Below, in pieces: positions 19,458 through 28,729 of a stretch of 62,395 nt of DNA (positions are counted from its first letter, which is position 1; every line of letters begins with the position of its first letter). The notes under the pieces were generated by a model. That model was not told the DNA's origin. It saw only the letters and a list, made by a program, of their open reading frames with translations, and searched no databases. The DNA is taken from contig JALOAT010000019.1 of NCBI GenBank assembly GCA_023228645.1, positions 1-62,395 on the forward strand, read 5' to 3'. This stretch comes from Gammaproteobacteria bacterium (lineage in GTDB: Bacteria > Pseudomonadota > Gammaproteobacteria > Thiohalomonadales > Thiohalomonadaceae). The position numbers and the translations under genes were made by a program.

Positions 19458-19486
19458 AAGATAACCGCGAGGCCGGCGCCTGTCAA
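19458..19486 (-). promoter_or_regulatory. Sigma-70 promoter of rpmH-rnpA
   Basis: On the minus strand a perfect -35 TTGACA (19481-19486) is followed after 17 bases by a -10 TATCTT (19458-19463). The predicted start near 19451 leaves a leader of about 57 bases before rpmH. A strong promoter is expected for a ribosomal protein operon. Confidence 0.75.
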
Positions 19487-19507
19487 CGGAAAGCGATGTG
19501 TGCAACA

Positions 19508-19516
19508 TGTGGATAA
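19508..19516 (-). promoter_or_regulatory. DnaA box upstream of dnaA
   Basis: A perfect TTATCCACA DnaA box is read on the minus strand, 55 bases before the dnaA start and 22 bases upstream of the rpmH -35 element. It is well placed for autoregulation of dnaA. Confidence 0.8.
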
Positions 19517-19570
19517 CTCGCGTCTCGAAGGATAGACTGCGGCCCTTGCGAGTCGGACAGAGGTAGAACA

Positions 19571-20920
19571 GTGACGCCTGCGGTGTGGAAACGATGTCTT
19601 GAATGGCTGGAGCAGGACCTCCCCGCCCAGCACTTCAATACGTGGATTCGCCCGTTGCAGGCCCAGTTGGAGGGCGGCGTGCTGCGCCTGTTGGCTCCCA
19701 ACAAGTTTGTCCTAGAGTGGGTGAAGGAAAAATACAGCAGTAAATTCAACGAGTTGATTTCACAGTTCGAAGATGGCGAAGGCCTGACCCTTAGCTTCGA
19801 AGTGGGCAGCCGGCGCGCCAGCGCACCGCCGCGACCCACACCCGCCGTGGTCCCCGCGCGTAACGAACCAGGGCGGGAGCCGGAAAAGGTCCCGGCGCGC
19901 CGGAGCAACCTGAACCCCAATTTCGTGTTCAGCAATTTTGTGGAAGGCAAATCCAACCAATTGGCCCGCGCTGCCTCCATGCAGGTGGGCGAAAACCCCG
20001 GCGGCGCCTACAACCCGCTGTTCCTGTATGGCGGCGTCGGCCTCGGCAAGACGCACCTCATGCACGCCATCGGCAACCTGATTCAGAGCCGCAAGCCCGG
20101 TGCCAACGTGGTGTACCTGCACTCCGAGCGCTTCGTGGGCGACATGGTCAAAGCGTTGCAGCACAATGCCATCAACGAGTTCAAGCGCTTCTATCGCTCC
20201 GTGGACGCCCTGCTCATCGATGACATCCAATTCTTCGCCGGCAAGGAACGCTCCCAGGAAGAGTTCTTCCACACCTTCAATGCCCTGCTCGAGGGTCAGC
20301 AGCAGGTCATCCTCACCTGCGACCGCTACCCAAAGGAGGTGAACGGGCTGGAAGAGCGCCTGAAATCCCGGTTCGGCTGGGGACTCACGGTGGCCGTGGA
20401 GCCGCCGGATTTCGAGACCCGTGTTGCCATCCTCATGAACAAGGCCGAGCAGGCACGCGTCACCCTCCCCGAGGACGTGGCCTTTTTGATCGCCAAGCGC
20501 GTCCGCTCCAACATCCGTGAGCTGGAGGGCGCGCTGCGCCGCGTCATTGCCAATGCCCACTTCACCGCCCGCCCCATCACCGTGGACTTCGCCAAAGAGG
20601 CGCTGAGCGACCTCCTCGCCTTGCAGGACAAGCTGGTCAGTGTGGAGAACATCCAGAAGACCGTGGCGGAGTACTATAAGATTCGCGTCGCCGACCTGCT
20701 GTCCAAGCGGCGCACCCGTTCCGTGGCCAGACCGCGCCAGGTGGCCATGGCCTTGGCCAAGGAGCTAACGAACCACAGTCTCCCCGAGATCGGCGACGCG
20801 TTCGGCGGCCGCGACCACACGACAGTGCTGCATGCCTGCCGAAAGGTCCGGGAACTGAAGGAAACCGATACCAAGGTGGCGGAAGACTTTGCAATGCTGT
20901 TAAGAACCCTGAGCACATAA
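19571..20920 (+). CDS. dnaA: Chromosomal replication initiator DnaA
   Basis: DnaA opens oriC and loads DnaB helicase (449 residues). Domain I (residues 1-80, WKRCLEWLEQDLPAQHFNTWIRPL) is followed by a short linker. AAA+ domain III has Walker A GGVGLGKTHL and Walker B ALLIDDIQFFAGKE, and domain IV ends with the box-recognition signature GGRDHTTVLHACRKV. The start is a GTG at 19571, supported by an AGAGG site 7 bases upstream. Confidence 0.98.
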   Translation: MTPAVWKRCLEWLEQDLPAQHFNTWIRPLQAQLEGGVLRLLAPNKFVLEWVKEKYSSKFNELISQFEDGEGLTLSFEVGSRRASAPPRPTPAVVPARNEPGREPEKVPARRSNLNPNFVFSNFVEGKSNQLARAASMQVGENPGGAYNPLFLYGGVGLGKTHLMHAIGNLIQSRKPGANVVYLHSERFVGDMVKALQHNAINEFKRFYRSVDALLIDDIQFFAGKERSQEEFFHTFNALLEGQQQVILTCDRYPKEVNGLEERLKSRFGWGLTVAVEPPDFETRVAILMNKAEQARVTLPEDVAFLIAKRVRSNIRELEGALRRVIANAHFTARPITVDFAKEALSDLLALQDKLVSVENIQKTVAEYYKIRVADLLSKRRTRSVARPRQVAMALAKELTNHSLPEIGDAFGGRDHTTVLHACRKVRELKETDTKVAEDFAMLLRTLST

Positions 20921-20932
20921 CCAGGGATAAGG

Positions 20933-20941
20933 TGTGGATAA
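20933..20941 (-). promoter_or_regulatory. DnaA box R-a (oriC)
   Basis: Perfect TTATCCACA on the minus strand, facing the next box 26 bases away. Confidence 0.8.
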
Positions 20942-20967
20942 GTTTCAGGCCCAGAAGGGTGCACACC

Positions 20968-20976
20968 TTATCCACA
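20968..20976 (+). promoter_or_regulatory. DnaA box R-b (oriC)
   Basis: Perfect TTATCCACA on the plus strand. Confidence 0.8.
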
Positions 20977-21045
20977 GGATAAACCGGGCTTACACAGACC
21001 GTTTCAATCGCGAAGAAGCCGTCTAGAATCAGTAACTAAGCAGCG

Positions 21046-21054
21046 TTATCCACA
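21046..21054 (+). promoter_or_regulatory. DnaA box R-c (oriC)
   Basis: Perfect TTATCCACA on the plus strand, 25 bases before the AT-rich segment, as expected for a box that anchors DnaA next to the unwinding element. Confidence 0.8.
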
Positions 21055-21128
21055 GACAAGCCGGTAGCTTGTAGTAACAGATTAAAAGATCTTAAAAACA
21101 TTAATTAATAAGCAAATGAGGCAACCCG

Positions 21129-22229
21129 ATGAAGTTCCGAGTCAGCAGGGAAACGCTTCTAAGGCCCCTTCAGGTGGCAGGCGGTGTGGTCGAACGTCGA
21201 CAAACGCTCCCCATCTTGTCGAACATCCTTGTCCAGGTAAGCGGCGATACCCTGACCATGACAGGAACGGATTTGGAGGTGGAACTCACGGCCACAGCCC
21301 AGGTTTCGGACGTGGAAGCCGGTGAGATCACCGTGCCGGCCAAGAAATTCGTCGATATCTGCAAGAGCCTACCGGAAGGCGCTGAGTTGGAATTCAGGGT
21401 GGATGAAGGCAAAGCGCTGGTGCGTTCGGGTCGCAGTCGCTTCAGCCTGGCCACCCTGCCCGCAAACGACTTCCCGGCCACGGACGACGTAGGCGGTGGC
21501 ATAGAGTTCACCCTCACGCACGTGCAGTTGAAGACGCTCATCGAACGCACCCAGTTCTGCATGGCCAACCAGGACGTGCGGTATTACCTGAATGGGATGC
21601 TGTTGGAGATTGATCGCGACGTGGTGCGCGCAGTGGCAACGGATGGTCACCGGCTCGCGTACAGCGAAATCGGTGCCGAGGTGGGGGTAAGCGTTAAGCA
21701 CCAGGTGATCGTGCCCCGCAAGGGTGTCGGCGAACTGGGCCGGCTGCTCGGTGATCGGGAAGAACGCGTCAACGTGCGCATGAATGCCAATCATATCCGC
21801 GTCGATTTCGACGGCATCGTGATGACCTCGAAGCTCATCGACGGTCGCTTCCCGGATTACGAGCGTGTCATCCCGCGCCAGTCCGACAAGCAGGTGGTGG
21901 CAGACCGGGAAACGCTGCGCCAGGCATTGGCGCGGGCGGCCATCCTTTCCAACGAGAAATACCGGGGCGTGCGCATCGAGTTCTCGTCAGGAAAATTGCG
22001 CGCCCTGGTGAGCAATCCGGAGCAGGAAGAAGCCGAGGAAGAGATCGAGGTCGATTATCAGGGCGATCTCTTCGAGATTGGCTTCAATGTGAGCTATGTG
22101 CTGGAGGCGCTGAATGCGGTCAGGGAAGACAGGGTCCGCCTGGGTCTGACTGATGCCAACAGCAGCTGTCTGCTGCAGGGTCTCGAAGACAAGGCAACGC
22201 GCTACGTCATCATGCCGATGCGGCTCTGA
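21129..22229 (+). CDS. dnaN: DNA polymerase III beta sliding clamp
   Basis: This is the processivity clamp (366 residues, the same as E. coli) made of three similar domains. It starts MKFRVSRETLLRPLQVAGGVVERRQTLP and ends with the conserved YVIMPMRL. A GAGG ribosome binding site lies about 8 bases before the ATG, just after oriC. It is followed by a structured 122-base gap before recF. Confidence 0.98.
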   Translation: MKFRVSRETLLRPLQVAGGVVERRQTLPILSNILVQVSGDTLTMTGTDLEVELTATAQVSDVEAGEITVPAKKFVDICKSLPEGAELEFRVDEGKALVRSGRSRFSLATLPANDFPATDDVGGGIEFTLTHVQLKTLIERTQFCMANQDVRYYLNGMLLEIDRDVVRAVATDGHRLAYSEIGAEVGVSVKHQVIVPRKGVGELGRLLGDREERVNVRMNANHIRVDFDGIVMTSKLIDGRFPDYERVIPRQSDKQVVADRETLRQALARAAILSNEKYRGVRIEFSSGKLRALVSNPEQEEAEEEIEVDYQGDLFEIGFNVSYVLEALNAVREDRVRLGLTDANSSCLLQGLEDKATRYVIMPMRL

Positions 22230-22237
22230 ACGGGACG

Positions 22238-22326
22238 CCCGCCAAGGCGTGCCGGTTCAGGCAATAAAGTACAAGCTATTGCTTTTTCAAGAAATTATCG
22301 ACAAGGCACCCGCCTTGGCGGGTGCC
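22238..22326 (+). repeat. Inverted repeats with two exclusive pairings between dnaN and recF
   Basis: A near-perfect palindrome at 22305-22326 (arms GGCACCCGCC and GGCGGGTGCC) can form a 9-base-pair stem with a CTTG tetraloop. An upstream segment, CCCGCCAAGGCG at 22238-22249, is exactly complementary to 22311-22322, so the transcript can fold in two mutually exclusive ways. No T tract follows. An attenuator or processing signal for recF is an inference. Confidence 0.6.
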
Positions 22327-22351
22327 TGCCAGCTTCTTAGGCGTTCGGCTC

Positions 22352-23422
22352 GTGACCATCAAGCGCCTCGACGTCCGTAACTTTCGCAACCTCCAGGAAG
22401 TCACCCTTGAGCCCGGGCCGGCGATCAACCTGATCGAAGGTCCGAACGGCAGTGGCAAGACCAGCCTCCTTGAGGCGATCCATGTCGCCGGTGTGGGACG
22501 CTCTTTCCTGACTCACCATCGACAATTGCTGATCCGCCAGGGTTGTCCTGAGGCGACCGTGTTCGTGATCCGGCAAGACCAGGATCGCGAAGAGCGTACG
22601 GGGGTGCGGTTCAGTGCAGGGGGTGAATGGGAGTTCCGGCGCGACGGGGAACGCATCAATACGCGCGCCGCACTGGCGCAGGGGAAGCCGCTGGCAGTGA
22701 TTACCCCGGAGAGCCACGCCCTGGTCGAAGGTGGCCCGAAGGAGCGGCGCAGTTTTCTCGACTGGGGATTGTTCCACGTGGAACAGGATTTCCTCGAGGT
22801 GTGGCGACGCTATCAGCGCGCCCTGCGACAGCGCAATGCTTGCCTGGCACAGGGTGCTGAAGAGGCAAGCGCTTGGACCCCCATGCTGTGTGAAGCGGGC
22901 ACGCGCGTCGATGGAGGGCGGCGTGCCTGGGTGGAGCGCGTGGCTGCCGAGCTCGGCCAATCGCCACTACTCGGCTCTCTCCCCGGGGGGGTGCATCTCT
23001 GGTATGAGCGTGGTTGGATAAAAGAACACAGCTTGGCCGAGGCTCTGGAGCGCGACACCGAACGTGACCGCCGGGATGGCCTCACACACAGCGGTCCTCA
23101 TCGCGGGGACATGAAAATCCGTATAGACGACCACCCGGCGAGCGACGTCCTGTCCCGGGGGCAGGAGAAACTGCTGGTGTGTGGTTTGTGGCTCGCCCAG
23201 CTGGTGCTGGTACGCGAGATCACCGCCCGGGCGCCCATCGTGCTGTTGGATGATCTCCCTTCCGAACTGGACGAACGAAACCGTTGTCTTCTGCTGGAGG
23301 CGTTGGTGGCCCTCGGTGCACAGGTATTCGTCACCACCACGGACCGCTCCCTCACGCCGACGCCCTTTTCCGGTAGCCGATTGTTCCACGTGGAACAAGG
23401 CTGCATCACCACGGTGGTATAA
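22352..23422 (+). CDS. recF: DNA replication and repair protein RecF
   Basis: RecF is an SMC-like ATPase that loads RecA at gaps (356 residues). Walker A is GPNGSGKTSLLEAI near residue 30, the signature motif is in the LSRGQEKLL segment, and Walker B is VLLDDLPSELDE near residue 300. The GTG at 22352 gives the typical start (V)TIKRLDVRNFRN; the GTG at 22322 would fall in the upstream hairpin. The gene carries two embedded parS sites, both encoding the residues LFHVEQ. Confidence 0.96.
   Translation: MTIKRLDVRNFRNLQEVTLEPGPAINLIEGPNGSGKTSLLEAIHVAGVGRSFLTHHRQLLIRQGCPEATVFVIRQDQDREERTGVRFSAGGEWEFRRDGERINTRAALAQGKPLAVITPESHALVEGGPKERRSFLDWGLFHVEQDFLEVWRRYQRALRQRNACLAQGAEEASAWTPMLCEAGTRVDGGRRAWVERVAAELGQSPLLGSLPGGVHLWYERGWIKEHSLAEALERDTERDRRDGLTHSGPHRGDMKIRIDDHPASDVLSRGQEKLLVCGLWLAQLVLVREITARAPIVLLDDLPSELDERNRCLLLEALVALGAQVFVTTTDRSLTPTPFSGSRLFHVEQGCITTVV
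22770..22785 (+). promoter_or_regulatory. parS site 1 (inside recF)
   Basis: The perfect 16-base palindrome TGTTCCACGTGGAACA matches the Pseudomonas-type parS consensus recognised by ParB. It lies about 1.7 kb downstream of oriC, in a coding region translated as FHVEQ. Confidence 0.92.
23382..23397 (+). promoter_or_regulatory. parS site 2 (3' end of recF)
   Basis: This is a second identical copy of TGTTCCACGTGGAACA, extended to an 18-base perfect palindrome (23381-23398). It is 612 bases from the first and again encodes FHVEQ. It lies just upstream of a TATAAT box before gyrB. Confidence 0.92.
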
Positions 23423-23423
23423 T
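23418..23423 (+). promoter_or_regulatory. Possible -10 element of a gyrB promoter
   Basis: A perfect TATAAT overlaps the last codons of recF, 24 bases before the gyrB ATG. No good -35 hexamer is present at the right spacing; that position falls at the edge of parS site 2. ParB binding could therefore affect gyrB transcription. Confidence 0.4.
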
Positions 23424-23447
23424 GCCCGCTTCCATGCGGAGCCTGTT

Positions 23448-25865
<2,418 letters not shown>

Positions 25866-25878
25866 GCGAGGCTCAACC

Positions 25879-25913
25879 AAGGGAGCCACTGGTGTGCACG
25901 GTGGCTCCCTTTT
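25879..25913 (+). terminator. Rho-independent terminator of gyrB
   Basis: The arms AAGGGAGCCAC (25879-25889) and GTGGCTCCCTT (25901-25911) form an 11-base-pair stem with an 11-base loop followed by T residues, 14 bases after the gyrB stop. Confidence 0.85.
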
Positions 25914-26078
25914 CGCCTGCTTTACGAACACAAACCCAACACGGAGCCACGGCGAGCACAGAGACAGCCTAGGACAGGCCGCACCTGCCGCTTGGCACCG
26001 TCCGGGCAAATCGGTTGGGCTTTGATACCCTCGCCAACTGCTCTCCGCTGCTCTCGACCGCCTGCTCCCGGCGCGGTC

Positions 26079-26124
26079 TACCTCCCCCATCCATGGGGTC
26101 GTACCTCGCGCATCCATGCGCTCG
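26079..26124 (+). repeat. Tandem 23-base repeat with compensated stem changes
   Basis: Two adjacent 23-base units (26079-26101 and 26102-26124) share TACCTC, the core CATCCATG and a final TCG. Between these the left arm is CCC in unit 1 and GCG in unit 2, and the right arm is GGG and CGC respectively. Each unit can therefore still form a 6-base-pair hairpin (CCCCAT/ATGGGG and GCGCAT/ATGCGC). Confidence 0.75.
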
Positions 26125-26127
26125 TCT

Positions 26128-26188
26128 CCCGGAGGGAGAGGGAGTGTGCGGGCAAGATGTGACCAAGAGACAGCCCGGAGGGAGAGGG
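26128..26188 (+). repeat. Direct repeat CCCGGAGGGAGAGGG
   Basis: The 15-mer CCCGGAGGGAGAGGG occurs at 26128-26142 and 26174-26188. Both copies are followed by GGGCAAGA-like sequence, the first after a 7-base insertion. It resembles GC-rich REP-like intergenic elements, though no further copies were noticed in the window. Confidence 0.6.
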
Positions 26189-26261
26189 GGCAAGAATTCG
26201 CCAATGCTTTTCACTGACGCAGTCCTTATCGAAGCCCGCTTCCCCGCCCGCTGCGGCGCAC

Positions 26262-26292
26262 AAAAAAAGGGGAAGGCCTCCGCTTTCCCCTT
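26262..26292 (-). terminator. Rho-independent terminator of fbp
   Basis: On the minus strand the stem AAGGGGAA/TTCCCCTT (26285-26292 pairing with 26267-26274) is followed directly by seven T (A tract at 26262-26268 on the plus strand). It begins about 50 bases past the fbp stop. Confidence 0.85.
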
Positions 26293-26343
26293 CTCTCTAG
26301 CCCTTCTCCGCGTACTCCGCGTTGCGCTACGTCGCTAAACTAC

Positions 26344-27354
26344 TCACGCATCCTGGTGGTAGGAGATGATGCGCTCCACCTCGTTCCTGGAACCCAGGAT
26401 GACCGGCACGCGCTGGTGCAGGCCGGTGGGTTGGATGTCCATGATGCGCGTGCGGCCCGTACTGCTGGCGCCGCCCGCCTGTTCGATGATGAACGACATG
26501 GGGTTGGCCTCGTACATAAGGCGCAGCTTGCCGCCCTTGTCCTTCATCTTGCTGTCCAGCGGGTACATGAACACGCCGCCGCGGGTCAGGATGCGGTGCA
26601 CCTCGGCCACCATGGAGGCGACCCAGCGCATGTTGAAGTCCTTGTCGCGCTCGCCAGTCTTGCCGGCCAGGCATTCGTCCACGTAGCGCTTCACGGGCTT
26701 TTCCCAGAAACGCATGTTGGAGGCGTTGATGGCGAATTCGTTGGTATCCGCGGGGATCTGGATGTTCGCGTGAGTGAGTACGAACTCACCGATGCTCTGG
26801 TCCAGGGTGAAGCCGTTTACGCCGTGGCCCGTGGTGAGCACCATCATGGTCGAAGGCCCGTAGATGGCGTAGCCGGCGCAGACCTGCTGGGTCCCGGGCT
26901 GCAGGAAGGCCTCGGCCGTGGGATTCTCGCAATTACCCGGGCAGCGCAGGATGGAGAAGATGGTGCCCACGGAGACGTTTACGTCGATGTTGGACGAGCC
27001 GTCCAGCGGATCGAAAGTGAGCAAGTACTTGCCACGCGGGTAGCGCGCGGGGATCGGGTAGATGTCATCCATCTCCTCGGAGGCCATGGCGGCCAGGTGC
27101 CCTGCCCACTCGTTGGTTTGCAGGAAGATCTCGTTGGAGATGATGTCCAGCTTCTTCTGGGTCTCGCCCTGCACGTTCTCCGAGCCGGCGCTGCCCAGCA
27201 CGCCCACCAGGGCGCCCTTGTTCACCAGGCCGGAGATCTGCTTGCACGCGGTGACGATGTCATTGAGCAGCGACGTGAAGTCGCCGGTGGCGCCCTTCAC
27301 CCGGCGCTGCTCCTCAATGATGAACTGCGTTAGCGAGACGCGGTTGTTCTGCAT
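26344..27354 (-). CDS. fbp: Class I fructose-1,6-bisphosphatase
   Basis: FBPase hydrolyses fructose 1,6-bisphosphate to fructose 6-phosphate in gluconeogenesis, and in the Calvin cycle of autotrophs (336 residues). The metal-binding signature FDPLDGSSNIDVNVSVGTIFSI lies near residues 115-137, and GGVFMYPLD near 258. It is transcribed alone, with its own terminator. Whether it serves carbon fixation cannot be told from this gene. Confidence 0.97.
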   Translation of the reverse strand: MQNNRVSLTQFIIEEQRRVKGATGDFTSLLNDIVTACKQISGLVNKGALVGVLGSAGSENVQGETQKKLDIISNEIFLQTNEWAGHLAAMASEEMDDIYPIPARYPRGKYLLTFDPLDGSSNIDVNVSVGTIFSILRCPGNCENPTAEAFLQPGTQQVCAGYAIYGPSTMMVLTTGHGVNGFTLDQSIGEFVLTHANIQIPADTNEFAINASNMRFWEKPVKRYVDECLAGKTGERDKDFNMRWVASMVAEVHRILTRGGVFMYPLDSKMKDKGGKLRLMYEANPMSFIIEQAGGASSTGRTRIMDIQPTGLHQRVPVILGSRNEVERIISYHQDA

Positions 27355-27418
27355 GGCATGTGGTCCTGTGGTTTTATGGAATGCGGCTTCAGGTCGGGGC
27401 CTGAATTATCGTTAGGAG

Positions 27419-27439
27419 GCGTGGCCTTACCGGCCACGC
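27419..27439 (-). terminator. Hairpin between plsC and fbp
   Basis: A perfect 8-base-pair stem (GCGTGGCC/GGCCACGC) with a 5-base loop lies 18 bases after the plsC stop on the minus strand. No T tract follows. A TATACT box (27451-27456, minus) just upstream could instead make this hairpin part of the fbp leader. Confidence 0.5.
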
Positions 27440-27456
27440 GATTGAAGGCGAGTATA

Positions 27457-28191
27457 TCACGCAGTTCTGATGGACCTGGAAGTGGTCTGGATGGTGTCCA
27501 TGGCGTGCTCTATCCAGCTTTCCGCTTCCTGGGTGATGGCGGCCGCGCTCTTGCCAGTGGTGGCGATGACCGGCCCGATGCGCACCTGGATTTCGCCCGG
27601 GATCTTGATGAAGCTGTCCCGTCGCCAGTGTTCACCGCCGTTATGGGCAACCGGGACCACCGGGACCTGTGCATGCCGTGCCAGGGCGCCGCCGCCCGTG
27701 GCATAGCGGCCGCGCACCCCGGGTGCGACGCGGGTCCCCTCAGGGAAAACCACCACCCAGAATCTGCCCTTCAGGCGTTCAGTGCCTTGGGCTATCACCT
27801 GCTTCACCGCCTCGCGGCCTGCCTTGCGGTCGATAGCGATGGGCCACACCGCCGCGAGTCCCCAGCCGAAGAACGGGACGCGCAGCAGTTCCTTCTTGAG
27901 CACCCAGGTCTGGGTGGGAAAGATGGACTGGAAGGCGATGGTCTCCCAGGTGCTCTGGTGTTTGGCAAGCACCACCGAGGGCGAATTCGGGATGTGTTCG
28001 CGCCCTTCCACGCGATACGTGACCCCGCACGTCACGCGCAGCCACCACAGCACGAATTTTCCCCACAGCGCCACGTAGCGGTAGCGCACATGCGGGTCGA
28101 GTGGAAGGACCAGGGGCACGAACAGCACCACCACCAGGGTGGCCAGCCACATGCCCAGATAGAAAAGTACCGATCGGAGCGCGAGCATCAA
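27457..28191 (-). CDS. plsC: 1-acyl-sn-glycerol-3-phosphate acyltransferase
   Basis: This lysophosphatidate acyltransferase (244 residues) makes phosphatidic acid at the inner membrane. An N-terminal hydrophobic stretch (residues 5-28) anchors it. The catalytic block is KHQSTWET near residue 77, so the usual HX4D is HX4E, a variant I know from other proteobacterial members. Block III FPEGTR is near residue 150. It overlaps gmhB by 4 bases, at the end of glyQ-glyS-gmhB-plsC. Confidence 0.93.
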   Translation of the reverse strand: MMLALRSVLFYLGMWLATLVVVLFVPLVLPLDPHVRYRYVALWGKFVLWWLRVTCGVTYRVEGREHIPNSPSVVLAKHQSTWETIAFQSIFPTQTWVLKKELLRVPFFGWGLAAVWPIAIDRKAGREAVKQVIAQGTERLKGRFWVVVFPEGTRVAPGVRGRYATGGGALARHAQVPVVPVAHNGGEHWRRDSFIKIPGEIQVRIGPVIATTGKSAAAITQEAESWIEHAMDTIQTTSRSIRTA

Positions 28192-28727
28192 CGTACCGCC
28201 AGCAATGCATCGACGGCCTCGCCGAGATCCGCATACACCGCTACGCCTTCCAGGCCCTTGTTGTTGGTTAGTGTGCGTTCACCTTTACCGGTACGCACGA
28301 GTATCGGGCTTGCGCCGACGGCACGGGCGGCCTCCACATCGCGCAGGGTATCCCCGATGACTGGCACGCCGGCCACGCTGATGCCGAGGCGTTCACCAAT
28401 CTCCCGCAGCAGTCCGGGCAAGGGCTTGCGGCAGTCGCAGCCGTCGTCCGGTCCGTGCGGACAAAATGCAATGAGCTCGATGTGGCCGCCCAGCGCCGCC
28501 AGCGCCTGGCGCAACTTGCCGTGCATGGTGTTGAGGGTATCCAGATCGAAGTAGCCGCGCGCCAGTCCGGATTGATTGGTGGCCACCGCGACCCGGTAGC
28601 CGGCCTGATTCAGGCGCGCGATGGCCTCCAGGCTGCCCGGGATGAAGTGGAATTCCTCGGCCGACTTGATGTAGTCGTCCGAGTCCTCGTTGATGACCCC
28701 GTCACGGTCCAGGATGACCAGCTTCAT
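28188..28727 (-). CDS. gmhB: D-glycero-beta-D-manno-heptose-1,7-bisphosphate 7-phosphatase
   Basis: This HAD-superfamily phosphatase (179 residues) removes the 7-phosphate of heptose 1,7-bisphosphate in lipopolysaccharide core heptose synthesis. The catalytic motif is DRDGVINED at residues 7-15, motif II is ATNQSG, and motif III is the KPLPG Lys. The GmhB-type zinc loop CPHGPDDGCDCRKP near residue 95 is present. It lies 2 bases after glyS, as in many gammaproteobacteria. Confidence 0.95.
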   Translation of the reverse strand: MKLVILDRDGVINEDSDDYIKSAEEFHFIPGSLEAIARLNQAGYRVAVATNQSGLARGYFDLDTLNTMHGKLRQALAALGGHIELIAFCPHGPDDGCDCRKPLPGLLREIGERLGISVAGVPVIGDTLRDVEAARAVGASPILVRTGKGERTLTNNKGLEGVAVYADLGEAVDALLAVR

Positions 28728-28729
28728 GT

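Larger units (their letters stand above)
20921..21128 (+). other. oriC: Replication origin oriC (dnaA-dnaN intergenic region)
   Basis: This 208-base gap holds three perfect DnaA boxes: TTATCCACA on the plus strand at 20968-20976 and 21046-21054, and on the minus strand at 20933-20941. It ends in an AT-rich stretch (about 21079-21118) containing AAAAGATCTTAAAAACATTA, suitable as the DNA unwinding element. The first two boxes face each other. Together with dnaA, gyrB and parS nearby this is very likely the chromosomal origin. Confidence 0.88.
25866..26343 (+). other. 478-base intergenic region between gyrB and fbp
   Basis: This gap holds the gyrB terminator, a GC-rich segment of tandem and direct repeats (26079-26188), and the convergent fbp terminator. 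No coding frame in it looks real: none has a ribosome binding site or recognisable protein. The segment 25926-25970 has imperfect ACACGG/CACAGAG-like repeats without clear structure. Confidence 0.7.

Noticed and set aside
25866..26343. Decayed gene between gyrB and fbp
   Set aside because: No translation in any frame resembles a protein family; the sequence is made of terminators and short repeats.
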